Shown here one piece after another: positions 34,841 to 44,007 of a stretch of 49,930 bases of DNA. The stretch is taken from assembly GCA_016712105.1 (NCBI GenBank), contig JADJRU010000032.1:1-49930 (forward strand). The letters run 5' to 3'. The notes beneath the pieces are model-generated. The model did not search any database and was not told where the DNA came from. It saw nothing but the letters and a program-made list of their open reading frames with translations. The DNA comes from Ahniella sp. Lineage in GTDB: Bacteria > Pseudomonadota > Gammaproteobacteria > Xanthomonadales > Ahniellaceae. The position numbers and the translations under genes are program-made. Positions within the stretch are counted from its first letter, which is position 1. Each line of letters starts with the position of its first letter.

Positions 34841-35814
34841 TCAGGCCAGCGCCGAGTGAAGGTCGTGTTCGACCTCGATCTCGCCGCCGCCGACATGGTC
34901 GAGCCAACCGAAACGATCAGCCAGCTTGCCTTCACGACGCCGAAGAACTCTTCCTGCAGTTCGTGTGTGATCGGACCGCGTGTGCCGGAACCGATGGTCA
35001 GGCCGTCGATCGAACGGATCGGCGTGATCTCGCAGGCGGTGCCGGTGAAGAAAGCCTCGTCGCAGACATACAGTGCTTCGCGCGGCATGGCCTGTTCACG
35101 GACTTCGTAGCCGCGCTCGCGCGCCAGTGTCATGACGGTGTCGCGGGTGATGCCGGTCAGGATCGCGGCACTGGTCGGCGTGGTGTAGATCACGCCCTTC
35201 TTGACCAGGAACAGGTTCTCGCCGGCACCTTCACTGAGCATGCCGTCGACGCCGAGCGCGATGCCTTCCTGATAACCGTGACGTTGCGCTTCCATGCTGA
35301 TCTGCGAGCTGTTCAGATAATTGCCGCCGGCCTTGGCCATGGTCGGGAGTGTGTTGGCTGCAGGGCGTTGCCAGGAGGAAATACACGCATCCACACCACG
35401 CTCCAGGCCTTCGGCACCCAGATAGGCACCCATCTCGGTCGCAGCAATCGCCACTTCGATCGGCAGTTGCGGTGACGGCGCGAGTGCATACTCTCCGTAG
35501 CCTCGGAACACGATCGGACGGATATACGCGCCGTTGGTCAGGCGATTGACCCGGATCAGGTGTTTGCAGGCATCGAACAGTTCGTCCTGGGTAAACGGGA
35601 TGTTCATGCGATGAATCCGCGCCGACTCGAACAGTCGCTCGACGTGATCCTTCAGGCGAAAGATCGCGGCGCCCTTGTCGGTGGCATAGGCGCGGATGCC
35701 CTCGAACACCGAAGAACCATAGTGCAGGCCGTGTGTCAGCACGTGCACCTTGGCTTCCCACCAGGGCACGAAGTGTCCGTTGTGCCAGATCAATTGGGAG
35801 GGTTTGTGGGCCAT
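34841..35814 (-). CDS. ilvE: Branched-chain amino acid aminotransferase, C-terminal frame change
   Basis: Reconstructed 324 aa from MAHKPSQLIWHNG (GAGGAA upstream). Class IV PLP fold: HGLHYGSSVFEGIRAY, catalytic Lys in MAKAGGNYLNS, EGAGENLFLVK and GTACEITPIRSIDG. As read, the frame runs past the end with the low-quality tail KASWLIVSVG... and stops at 34825. Restoring one G in AAGGCAAG near 34936 gives KGKLADRFGWLDHVGGGEIEV and a stop at 34841, which is how family members end. It carries out the final transamination to Ile, Leu and Val. Confidence 0.94.
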
Positions 35815-35857
35815 GGGAAATTCCTCGGTTTGTACGGTAGGTTTTTGAAGCAAAAAA

Positions 35858-36127
35858 TCAGGCGTAAGCGGCGAGTGCCGGGTGCTCGAAGCGCGGGGCT
35901 TCCTCGATCAGCTCGATGACGTCGTAGAGTTTTTCGACCTGACGTTCGAGCAAGCGCAACTCGCGCGCAGACTCGACCTTGAGCATGACCAGCCAGGAAT
36001 CCTGGTCCTGAGCATGCGTGGCAATGTCGGTGACTTCGAAGCCGCGACGCTGCACGGTCCCGATCAGGCGGAGCAGGGCGCCTTCGCTGCGACGGAGCAG
36101 CACGCGCATGTGTTGTTCGCGCATCAT
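35858..36127 (-). CDS. ilvM: Acetolactate synthase small subunit, ACT domain (IlvM type)
   Basis: 89 aa, a single ACT domain (RVLLRRSEGALLRLIGTVQRRGFEVTDIATHAQ...WLVMLKVES) followed by a short helix LRLLERQVEKLYDVIELIE. It is the regulatory partner of the large subunit encoded directly upstream (4-bp overlap). IlvM-size subunits are shorter than the IlvH/IlvN type. The start could be either of two adjacent Met codons. Confidence 0.9.
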   Translation of the reverse strand: MMREQHMRVLLRRSEGALLRLIGTVQRRGFEVTDIATHAQDQDSWLVMLKVESARELRLLERQVEKLYDVIELIEEAPRFEHPALAAYA

Positions 36128-37797
36128 GATGTTTTCTCCTCGATCATGTCGGCATTGGATTTGCCAGGGGGAACCAGGGGCCAGACGTTGCTCTTGGCAT
36201 CGATCCGGACATGCAGCAGTCGGCTGCCTTCGGAATTCAACAGTTCGGTCAGGGCAGGCAGGACTTCGTCACGACGCTCGATCGTGCGCGCAGGAATCCG
36301 GAAGGCGCGTGCCAGTACGGCAAAGTCGGGATTGTCGGACAGGTCCACTTCGCTGAAACGCTGATTGAAGAACAGTTCCTGCCACTGCCGGACCATGCCC
36401 AGACCAGCGTTGTCGAGCACGATGATCTTCACTGCAATGCCGTAGCGATGCAGCGTCGCCAGTTCCTGGATGTTCATCATGATCGAGCCATCACCGCTGA
36501 CACAGGCCACCGTGGCTTGTGGGCGTGCCAGCTTGGCGCCAATCGCGGCAGGCAGGCCGAAGCCCATCGTGCCGAGACCGCCGCTGGTGAGGTGGTTCGC
36601 GATGTGCGAAAAACTGCAGTGTTGCGCCACCCACATCTGATGCTGGCCGACGTCACAACTGACGATCATGTCCGGGCCACCCAGTTCCGACAGTTGTTTC
36701 AGCAGCAGCGGTGCGTAGATGTCCTCACCCGGCGCGTCGTAACGCCATTGGTGTTGTGTCTTCAGCCATTGGCAACGGGTCTGCCAGTCAGCGATCGTGG
36801 TCGGTTCCGCCAAGGCATCGAGGCTCTTGTTCAGATCGCCCAACAAGGCCACATCGGCATACCGAAGTTTGTCGATTTCGGCCGTGTCGGCATCCAGATG
36901 AATGACCTTGGCGCGGGGCGCGAAGGTATCCAGCTTGCCGGTGGCACGATCATCAAACCGTGCGCCGATGACGATCAGCAGATCGGCCTCCTGGACAGCG
37001 AAGTTGGCGGCCGGATTGCCGTGCATGCCGAGCATGCCCATGTAGAGGCGATCGTTCGGATCCATCGAACCCAGGCCTTTCAGCGTGCACACGGCCGGGA
37101 TGCGCGTTTGATCAAACAGACGCTTCACCGCGACTTCCGCATTCGCCATGCCGACCCCGCCGCCGATGTACAGCACCGGGCGTTTGGATTCTCGGATCAA
37201 GGACCGTGCCTTCTGGATGGCATCCAGCTTGGGTGGCAGCGGACGCTTGGCTTCGCGTGTGCTCGGTTTCTCCACAGCGCGGGCATTGGCAACGTCTTTC
37301 GGCAAGTCGATCAGCACTGGCCCAGGGCGACCTTCCAAAGCGATCGCAAACGCCTCACGGACGATTGCGCAGATGTCCTCGGCACGACGCACGATGAAGC
37401 TGTGTTTGACGATCGGCAGCGTGATGCCGAACACGTCGACTTCCTGGAAGGCATCCGTACCCATCAGATGGGACGGCACCTGACCGGTGATCGCCACCAT
37501 CGGCACCGAGTCCATGAACGCATCGGCGATGCCGGTGACCAGGTTCGTGGCGCCCGGACCGCTGGTGGCCATACACACGCCGACCTTGCCGGAGGCGCGT
37601 GCATAACCCACTGCCGCCAGTGCGGCACCTTGTTCATGACGCACCAGGATGTGCTTCAGCGAACTGCCTACGAGGGCGTCGTACACCGGCATGATCGCGC
37701 CACCCGGATAACCGAACAGCGTGTCCACGCCTTCCCGTTCGAGGGCGTGGATCAGCCATTCGGCACCGGTCTTGCTCATGTCGGTCGTGTCGCTCAT
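36124..37797 (-). CDS. ilvG: Acetolactate synthase large subunit
   Basis: 557 aa. It is a ThDP-, FAD- and Mg-dependent enzyme forming acetolactate or acetohydroxybutyrate. The activating Glu is in VLVRHEQGAALAAVGYARASGK; ThDP motif GDGSIMMNIQELATLHRYGIAVKIIVLDNAGLGMVRQWQ; NLVTGIADAFMDSVPMVAITGQ near residue 90. Paired with the IlvM-type subunit downstream, and 12 bp after ilvC, it belongs to the valine/isoleucine operon. Confidence 0.95.
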   Translation of the reverse strand: MSDTTDMSKTGAEWLIHALEREGVDTLFGYPGGAIMPVYDALVGSSLKHILVRHEQGAALAAVGYARASGKVGVCMATSGPGATNLVTGIADAFMDSVPMVAITGQVPSHLMGTDAFQEVDVFGITLPIVKHSFIVRRAEDICAIVREAFAIALEGRPGPVLIDLPKDVANARAVEKPSTREAKRPLPPKLDAIQKARSLIRESKRPVLYIGGGVGMANAEVAVKRLFDQTRIPAVCTLKGLGSMDPNDRLYMGMLGMHGNPAANFAVQEADLLIVIGARFDDRATGKLDTFAPRAKVIHLDADTAEIDKLRYADVALLGDLNKSLDALAEPTTIADWQTRCQWLKTQHQWRYDAPGEDIYAPLLLKQLSELGGPDMIVSCDVGQHQMWVAQHCSFSHIANHLTSGGLGTMGFGLPAAIGAKLARPQATVACVSGDGSIMMNIQELATLHRYGIAVKIIVLDNAGLGMVRQWQELFFNQRFSEVDLSDNPDFAVLARAFRIPARTIERRDEVLPALTELLNSEGSRLLHVRIDAKSNVWPLVPPGKSNADMIEEKTS

Positions 37798-37809
37798 GGA
37801 AACTCCCGC

Positions 37810-38838
37810 TCAGGCCGTCGCTGCGGCTTTTTTCTGGGCCGCTTCGGCAGCCGCCTTGGCGCGTTGCGCCGGATTCAGCCAGGGCATGCGCGAACGCAGC
37901 TTATCGACGACGGTTTCGATGGGATGTTTGAGATCGGCTTCCTTCAGCGCCTGGTACTGCTGGTTGCCGGACTTGTATTCGGCCACCCACTCACGCGCGA
38001 ACTGGCCGCTCTTGATCTCTTCGAGGATGTCTTTCATGCGTGCCTTCGTGCCGGCGTCGACAATCCGCGGACCCCGGGTCAGGTCGCCGTACTGTGCGGT
38101 TTCGGAGATGAACTGGTGCATCTTGGCCATGCCGCCTTCATGCAGCAGGTCAACGATCAGCTTGAGCTCGTGCATACATTCGAAGTAGGCAACTTCCGGC
38201 TGGTAACCAGCCTCGACCAGGGTCTCGAAACCGCGGACGACCAACTCGGTGACACCACCACACAGAACGGCTTGTTCGCCGAACAGATCGGTTTCGGTTT
38301 CTTCAGCGAAGCTTGTCGTGATCAGGCCACCGCGTGCACCGCCGATGCCGTGCGCGTAATCCTGCGCGCGCATCAGCGCTTGACCGGAAACGTCCTGATG
38401 GACGGCAACGAGGCAAGGCACGCCGTGTCCGGCTTCGTATTCGCGGCGCACCAGGGCGCCCGGTCCCTTCGGTGCAACGAGGATGATGTCCCACACGGCT
38501 TCCGGCTTGATCTGGCCGAAGTGGACATTGAAACCATGGGCAAACAGCAGCGCGCCGCCCGGGCGCAGGTTCGGCTTGATCGCTTCTTCGAACACCTGCG
38601 GTTGCTGCATGTCGGGGGTCAGCAAGGCGACGAGATCGGCTTTCGAGGCAGCTGTGGCCGGATCAAAAACCTGCAGGCCGTCGGCGCGAGCCTTCTGGAA
38701 GCTGGCGCCTTCCGGACGGGCGCCGACAATGACGTTGTATCCCGAGTCGCGCAGGTTCAGCGCGTGCGCGCGGCCCTGGCTGCCGTAGCCGATGACGGCG
38801 ATACATTGTTGTTTGAGCGGGGTGTTGTTCGAGGTCAT
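37810..38838 (-). CDS. ilvC: Ketol-acid reductoisomerase (class I)
   Basis: 342 aa, class I (short) length. N-terminal NADPH-binding Rossmann motif AVIGYGSQGRAHALNLRDSG, then the knotted helical domain with the metal-site residues in TDLFGEQAVLCGG and YFECMHELKLIVDL. It converts acetolactate to dihydroxyisovalerate. It ends in an Ala/Lys-rich tail (AKAAAEAAQKKAAATA). It lies between ilvD and ilvG in the operon. Confidence 0.96.
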   Translation of the reverse strand: MTSNNTPLKQQCIAVIGYGSQGRAHALNLRDSGYNVIVGARPEGASFQKARADGLQVFDPATAASKADLVALLTPDMQQPQVFEEAIKPNLRPGGALLFAHGFNVHFGQIKPEAVWDIILVAPKGPGALVRREYEAGHGVPCLVAVHQDVSGQALMRAQDYAHGIGGARGGLITTSFAEETETDLFGEQAVLCGGVTELVVRGFETLVEAGYQPEVAYFECMHELKLIVDLLHEGGMAKMHQFISETAQYGDLTRGPRIVDAGTKARMKDILEEIKSGQFAREWVAEYKSGNQQYQALKEADLKHPIETVVDKLRSRMPWLNPAQRAKAAAEAAQKKAAATA

Positions 38839-38879
38839 GGTCGGTCTCTCCGGGTGCTGATGCAGGTTCAGGGGTGGGG

Positions 38880-40523
38880 TCAGGCTTGGGTGATCGCGCC
38901 GCGGCTGGCCGAAGCGACCAGTCGGGCATATTTGGCAAGGACGCCGCTGGTCGAACGGGCGGCGAACGGGGGCAGGGGACGAGAATCAAGATCGGCAGTT
39001 GTGTCGATACGACGGGTTTCGACATCGATGATCACGGTGTCGCCGTCGGCGAGTTTGGCGAGTGGACCGCCGCGTGCGGCTTCCGGTGCGATGTGGCCGA
39101 CCATCAGGCCATGGGTGGCGCCGCTGAATCGGCCGTCGGTGATCAGCGCCACGTCGCCGCCGAGGCCGCGACCAATCAGGGCGGCGGTGACGCCCAGCAT
39201 CTCCGGCATTCCCGGCGCGCCGGCCGGGCCTTCGTAACGGATCACGATCACGTCGCCGGCTTGAATGCGGCCGGCCTGCAGCGCTTCGAACGCCGCCAGT
39301 TCGCCGTTGAACACGCGGGCCGGACCTTCGTGGCGCGAACGGCCATGGCCGGCCAGTTTCACCACACAACCTTCGGGCGACAGATTGCCGCCGAGGATCG
39401 CAAAACCACCGCGTGGTTTCACCGGATCGGCCAGTGATCGCACCACCGGCTCGGGTTGTGGACCCAGCGTGGTGGCATCCAGTGCGGCAAACAGCGAGTC
39501 GCTTTCGACGGTCGGGTGGTCTTCCAGCAGTCCGCCTTCCTTCAGCACCTTCGCCACACGGGTGGTGCCGCCGGCGGCACTCAGTTCGATCGCCGTGTAA
39601 CGACCGCCGGGCTTGAGGTCGGCGATGACCGGTGTCGACGCCGAAATCGGATCGAAGTCGTCGAGTGCCAACGCCACGCCCGCTTCATGCGCGATCGCCA
39701 GCAGATGCAACACGGCGTTTGTTGATCCTGCGGTCGCGGCAAGCAGCCGCATGGCATTACGGAAGGCCGCCGGTGTCAGGGCCTGCCGCGGAGTGAAATC
39801 ATTCCGATAGCACTTCATCACCAGCTCGCCGCAGTCGAACGCAGCGCGGTTCTTGTCCTGATGCAGCGCCGGCAGGTCGTTCACTTCCAGCGGCGACAGG
39901 CCGAGTGCCGTCATGATCATGGCCATCGTGTTCGCCGTGAACTGGCCACCACAGGCGCCGGCACCGGGGCAGGCGTCCTTTTCGACGGCGTCCAATTCCT
40001 GCGCATCGATCTTGCCGGCGGCGTGTGCCCCCACGGCCTCGAACACGTCCTGGATCGTGATCGGCTTGCCGTGATGCAGGCCGTGATCGATCGAACCGCC
40101 GTACAACACCACGGTCGGGATGTTCAGTCGTGCGGCGGCCATCGCCGCAGCCGGGATGGTCTTGTCGCAACCACACAGCACGACCATGGCATCCAGGTGG
40201 TGGCCATTCACGGCCAATTCGATCGAGTCGGTGATCCATTCGCGCGACACCAGCGACGCGCGCATGCCGGGTGTGCCCATGCTGATGCCGTCGGTGACCG
40301 CGATCGTGTTGAATTCGAATGCCGTACCGCCATTGGCCTCAACGCCGCGACGGACATGCTGCGCCAGCGCGCGCAGCGTGAAATTGCACGGCGACACGTC
40401 CGACCACGGATGCACGATGGCCACAAAAGGCTTGGCCATGGCGGCATCGTCGCGACCCGTGGCACGCAACATGGCGCGTGCCGGGGCGCGATCGGGGCCT
40501 TTCTTGATGGTGTCACTGCGCAT
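38880..40523 (-). CDS. ilvD: Dihydroxy-acid dehydratase
   Basis: 547 aa. It dehydrates dihydroxy acids to 2-keto acids in the Ile/Val pathway. Iron-sulfur ligand Cys are visible in SDVSPCNFT, VLCGCDKTIP and CPGAGACGGQFTANT; the C-terminal part has TDGRFSGATHGLMVGHIAPEA. It is somewhat shorter than the 616-residue E. coli enzyme. First structural gene after the leader and attenuator, so its transcription depends on attenuation. Confidence 0.96.
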   Translation of the reverse strand: MRSDTIKKGPDRAPARAMLRATGRDDAAMAKPFVAIVHPWSDVSPCNFTLRALAQHVRRGVEANGGTAFEFNTIAVTDGISMGTPGMRASLVSREWITDSIELAVNGHHLDAMVVLCGCDKTIPAAAMAAARLNIPTVVLYGGSIDHGLHHGKPITIQDVFEAVGAHAAGKIDAQELDAVEKDACPGAGACGGQFTANTMAMIMTALGLSPLEVNDLPALHQDKNRAAFDCGELVMKCYRNDFTPRQALTPAAFRNAMRLLAATAGSTNAVLHLLAIAHEAGVALALDDFDPISASTPVIADLKPGGRYTAIELSAAGGTTRVAKVLKEGGLLEDHPTVESDSLFAALDATTLGPQPEPVVRSLADPVKPRGGFAILGGNLSPEGCVVKLAGHGRSRHEGPARVFNGELAAFEALQAGRIQAGDVIVIRYEGPAGAPGMPEMLGVTAALIGRGLGGDVALITDGRFSGATHGLMVGHIAPEAARGGPLAKLADGDTVIIDVETRRIDTTADLDSRPLPPFAARSTSGVLAKYARLVASASRGAITQA

Positions 40524-40563
40524 GCATTCAGTCCTTGAGGTTTTTTCGGGGTCAGGAAACGCG

Positions 40564-40598
40564 AAACCCCCGCTGCCGTTGCCGGGGCGGGGGTTTTT
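40564..40598 (-). terminator. ilv attenuator hairpin
   Basis: AAACCCCCGC and GCGGGGGTTT flank a 13-nt loop, 30-64 bp after the leader peptide stop and 41 bp before ilvD. It is the expected attenuator of the operon. The T-run is short on the minus strand (GGGGGTTTCGCG), so termination could be leaky. Confidence 0.7.
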
Positions 40599-40627
40599 GT
40601 GGAGTCCTGGTTTCTTGTCTTGCTAAC

Positions 40628-40753
40628 TCAGGTCAAGCACTCATCCCGCACCGTTGAGGGCGTAATAAGTACTACGACGAGTACGAGCGTAATGGCTCGA
40701 ATGGCCGCGCCGATGACGGTCGCCACTGCGCGTGCAGTGCGGCTCGACGTCAT
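40628..40753 (-). CDS. ilvL: ilv operon leader peptide
   Basis: 41 aa from the ATG at 40753 (MTSSRTARAVATVIGAAIR...). The diagnostic run AITLVLVVVLITPSTV lies at residues 20-35: nine of its first eleven residues are Ile, Leu or Val. The peptide ends VRDECLT. This is the layout of IlvL leaders, where scarce charged Ile, Leu or Val tRNA stalls the ribosome and prevents the downstream terminator from forming. An in-frame ATG at 40777 would sit almost on the predicted transcription start, so the shorter form is preferred. It is followed by the attenuator and ilvD. Confidence 0.82.
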   Translation of the reverse strand: MTSSRTARAVATVIGAAIRAITLVLVVVLITPSTVRDECLT

Positions 40754-40785
40754 CGGGTTGGCTTTAAAATTCATCATGGGCTCGA

Positions 40786-40814
40786 AACTATTGGATGAGT
40801 CGTTGGCAAGTCAA
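40786..40814 (-). promoter_or_regulatory. Promoter of the ilv operon
   Basis: On the minus strand TTGACT (40814-40809), 17-bp spacer, ATAGTT (40791-40786). Transcription would start near 40779, leaving a leader of about 26 nt before ilvL. Confidence 0.6.
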
Positions 40815-40862
40815 GCGTTGCCGACCCTTGGCGAAACAGAACGTTTGGAGATATGCGGGGAG

Positions 40863-41594
40863 TCAGGTTGCCGCGCGCGAACACAGGAAAAAGCCGTTCA
40901 ACGTGAGGCGGCCTTGGGCTGGATCATCCGAAAGGGGATCCCCGCGCCGGATATCACTGCTGTGAAACAAGGTGCCGTCGTAACAGATGAGGCGGTTGAA
41001 CCGGGCCGGGATGTTCGCGACACACTCGAACCAGTCATTGCCGTCTTCGATGTAACCGCGTTGGATCCCGTATTTCTGCTGGAAGGCGGCCGCATCCAGG
41101 ACACCGGAGTCGTGTACCAGACGATTGATCTCGTCGACAGGACGGCGCGGCCGGAAAAACCGGGTGCCGCCAAACCGGCCGCTCTCGAACAGGTACAGCA
41201 CGGAAGCCGCCGCGGATTCGTGTGCCGGAAGCCCGAATCGGTCGCGATGGCAGATCCATTGCCGTGGCTCCAGCCGATCGGCCGGCCACGTGACCATCGA
41301 CAGGCGCGTATAGGCACGCTGGATCCGACGAAGGCCGAGACGGTGCCGGAACTGGTCCCGGAACAGATCACTGAATGCCGCAGCGATGCCATCGGGCAGT
41401 CGGAGTTCGGGGCCCGGGTAGGCGTTGACGCCGAGTTCGGCGAATTCGGCTCGATGCGCTGCGGCCTTGGCCACCCAACGTTCGGGCTCGGTCAATGCGT
41501 CATCGATGATCCAGCAATGGTGTCCGTCGTAAAGTGGAACGGCTTCTACGACAGGATTTGGATTCAGCACGTTCTTTCCCCGCGGTGGGCACAA
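40863..41594 (-). CDS. DUF6445-like protein, possible Fe/2-oxoglutarate oxygenase fold
   Basis: 243 aa as read from 41594; a GTG at 41570 (VLNPNPVVEAV) with GGGGAAAG just upstream is an equally likely start. The opening NPNPVVEAVPLYDGHHCWIIDDAL and the core resemble DUF6445. An H-x-D pair in WICHRDRFGLP (near residue 118) and a later His in GTLFHSSDIR (near residue 219), with GGTRFFRP between, fit the metal triad of 2-oxoglutarate oxygenases such as prolyl hydroxylases. Such genes are often found near sugar-uptake or flavin-halogenase loci. Here it is divergent from the GH13 gene and lies just before the ilv promoter. Substrate unknown. Confidence 0.7.
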   Translation of the reverse strand: MCPPRGKNVLNPNPVVEAVPLYDGHHCWIIDDALTEPERWVAKAAAHRAEFAELGVNAYPGPELRLPDGIAAAFSDLFRDQFRHRLGLRRIQRAYTRLSMVTWPADRLEPRQWICHRDRFGLPAHESAAASVLYLFESGRFGGTRFFRPRRPVDEINRLVHDSGVLDAAAFQQKYGIQRGYIEDGNDWFECVANIPARFNRLICYDGTLFHSSDIRRGDPLSDDPAQGRLTLNGFFLCSRAAT

Positions 41595-41608
41595 GCAAAG
41601 TGTGCGTC

Positions 41609-41641
41609 AGGAAACGGTTGAATGGTTTGAATACGTTTGCA
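41609..41641 (+). promoter_or_regulatory. LacI-family operator-like sites before the GH13 gene
   Basis: TGAATACGTTTGCA (41628-41641) matches 9 of 10 fixed positions of TGNAANCGNTTNCA. A weaker site, AGGAAACGGTTGAA (41609-41622), keeps the central AA.CG.TT. They lie between the DUF6445-like and GH13 starts, which suits sugar-dependent control of one or both. No LacI gene is seen in the window. Confidence 0.5.
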
Positions 41642-41761
41642 GGCCGATTGTGAATCGATGTAACCAGACATAGTCTCATCGCGCCGCACGAGCGGCCACA
41701 AGACGAACAAGCAGCACACAGAAAAGCTGCACACGCAAAACCACATACATTGGGAGGAATC

Positions 41762-43938
41762 ATGAGCAACTCGCATCAGGGCGCGCGGCAACGCGGCGCC
41801 ACGGGAGTCTTTGTGCGTCGATCCGCGGCCGCTGCACTGGTACTGGCAATGTCAGCCGGTCATGTATCGGCACAAACCCCGCTTCGGCCGGGGTACAACC
41901 GCGACGTGATCTATCAGGTGTTCGTCGATCGATTCTTTGACGGATCGACAACGAACAACTACGGCAGCGATCCCCTGTTCGACGCCACCGGCACCGACCT
42001 GCAGAAATACCTCGGCGGAGACTTCCAGGGTCTGACCGCCAAGATGAGTTATCTGAAGAACATGGGCATCACCGCGATCTGGGTGACCTCACCGCTCGAC
42101 AACCGCAACCTGCTGGCGCTGGCTGGATCGAAGGCGCCCTACCACGGTTATGAAATGCGCGACACGCTGAAGCCTGACGAGCACTTCACGAACGCGAGCC
42201 AGAGCTGGCAGCCGTTCGACGATTTCGTGAGCGCTGCACACTTCAACGGCATCAAGGTGATCGTCGACTTTGCGCCGAACCATTCCAATGTCCGTGGTTC
42301 GGGCGATGATGGAGCGCTGCACGAAAACGGGGTGCTGCGGGCCAATTACTCGACCAATCCGGGTGGCTTCTTCCAGACCGGCCCGAACATGGGCGGCAGT
42401 CAATGGGATTCGCCGTACGAAACGCAGTACTACACGATCTATGACCTGGCCGACCTGAACCAGCAGAACGCCACGGTCGACGCCTTGCTGAAAGGTGCCG
42501 TGGCAAATCTGCAGAACCGTGGAGTCGACGGGTTCCGGATCGATGCCACGAAACACGTCAACTGGGGTTGGCAATACACGCTCGCGAACAGCATCTACAC
42601 GAATCGAACCAGTTTCGTGTTCGGTGAATGGGTCGCCGACGATCGCAACAATCCGCTCTATGGTGACTTGCTGAAGTTCAGCAACAAGAGCGGGATCGCT
42701 GAACTCAACTTTCCGATGTTCACGACGATCAACCGCGTGTTCGGTCAGGGCGCCGCGTTCACCGACCTCGATACCGTGGTGGGCCAGCAGCAGGCCGACT
42801 TCACGTATCAGAACGACCTGGTCAACTTTGTCGACAACCACGACCGCAAGCGGTTCCTGACGGTCGACACCAGCGCCGATGATCGCAAGCACCTGCATGC
42901 GGCGTTGGCATTTGTGCTGACGGCACGTGGTGTGCCATGTGTCTATTACGGCACCGAGCAGTATCTGGAAGGCGGGGATGACCCTGACAATCGGCGCAAG
43001 ATGCCGGCATTCAGCGAAACCACGACGGCGTTCAACCTGATCAAGAACCTGTCCACACTGCGCAAGAACAACGAGGCATTGGCTTACGGAACCACGCAAC
43101 AACGCTGGATCAACGCGAACACCTATGTGTTCGAGCGCAAGTTCTACGACAGCGTCGTGGTGGTGGCGATCAACAAGGGCAACACCAGCCAGGTGGTCAG
43201 TGGTCTGGTGACTTCACTGCCGGTCGGTACCTACACCGATTATCTCGGTGGCACGATCAGTGGCCAGTCGCTCGTGTCCTCCACGGCGGTCAGTGGCGGG
43301 TTTCAGGCGGCGAGTCTGACTTTGCCGGCGAACAGCGTATCGGTCTGGCAGCGTGATCCAGCGACTACGGTTGCGCAACTTGGCAATGTGTCGCCCACCC
43401 ACGCACAACCGGGTGTGAAGGTGGTGATCAGTGGTCAGGGTTTCGGCACCACAACCGGCTCGGTTCGGTTCGGTACCACCTTGGCGACCGTGCATTCCTG
43501 GAAAGATCAGGAGATTGTCGCTACGGTTCCTTCGGTCGGGCAGGGCACTGCTGCACTGACTGTTCGCCGCAGCGGCAGCAGCGTGAACTCGAATGCGTTC
43601 AGCTTCAACGTCTATCAAGCGAAGCTGGTGCCGGTGACGTTCACCGTCAACAACGCGGCCCCGACGAATCCGGGTGATCAGATCTATCTCACTGGCAACA
43701 CGATCGAACTTGGCAACTGGTCCTCGACCCGGACCGGTGCGGTCGGCTCCATGCTGACCACACCTTCGTCTTATCCGAACTGGTGGCTGACGGTCGGTGT
43801 GCCGGCTGGCAAGACCTTGAGTTCAAGTTCATCCGGGTGCGGGCTGATGGTTCGGTGACTTGGGAATCGGGTGCCAACCATGTGATGACCACGCCGCTCT
43901 CGGGTGTCGGCAATGTCAACACCAGTTGGCAGTACTGA
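41762..43938 (+). CDS. Cyclodextrin-glucanotransferase-type GH13 enzyme, frame change at 3' end
   Basis: Reconstructed about 725 aa from the ATG at 41762 (GGGAGGA seven bases upstream). The signal peptide ends near HVSA|Q. A/B domains have the GH13 triad: Asp in VDGFRIDATKHVN (nucleophile), Glu in FVFGEWVADD, and Asp in LVNFVDNHDRKRF. Then a C domain, an IPT/TIG domain D (VSPTHAQPGVKVVISGQGFGTTTGSVRFG), and a CBM20 starch-binding domain E (VPVTFTVNNA...GNTIELGNW). As read the frame ends at 43858 in SSSSSG; restoring one base near 43818 gives EFKFIRVRADGSVTWESGANH...SWQY, the usual CBM20 end, with a stop at 43938. The A-E order is that of CGTases and maltogenic amylases; which activity is not decided here. 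Confidence 0.9.
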
Positions 43939-43952
43939 GGCTTTCCTGGCAT

Positions 43953-43986
43953 GAAAAAACGGCGGCTCATGGCCGCCGTTTTTTTT
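43953..43986. terminator. Bidirectional intrinsic terminator
   Basis: AAAAAACGGCGGC-TCATG-GCCGCCGTTTTTTT: a strong stem with A- and T-runs on either side. It lies between the convergent GH13 (43938) and penicillin-acylase (44008) stops and can serve both. Confidence 0.92.
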
Positions 43987-44007
43987 GGATCGCGATGTTG
44001 GGCTAAA

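Noticed and set aside
36211..39237. 1008-residue open frame on the plus strand
   Set aside because: It is exactly antisense to ilvG and ilvC, is rich in His/Arg/Gln and has no motif. It is a shadow frame of GC-rich coding DNA.
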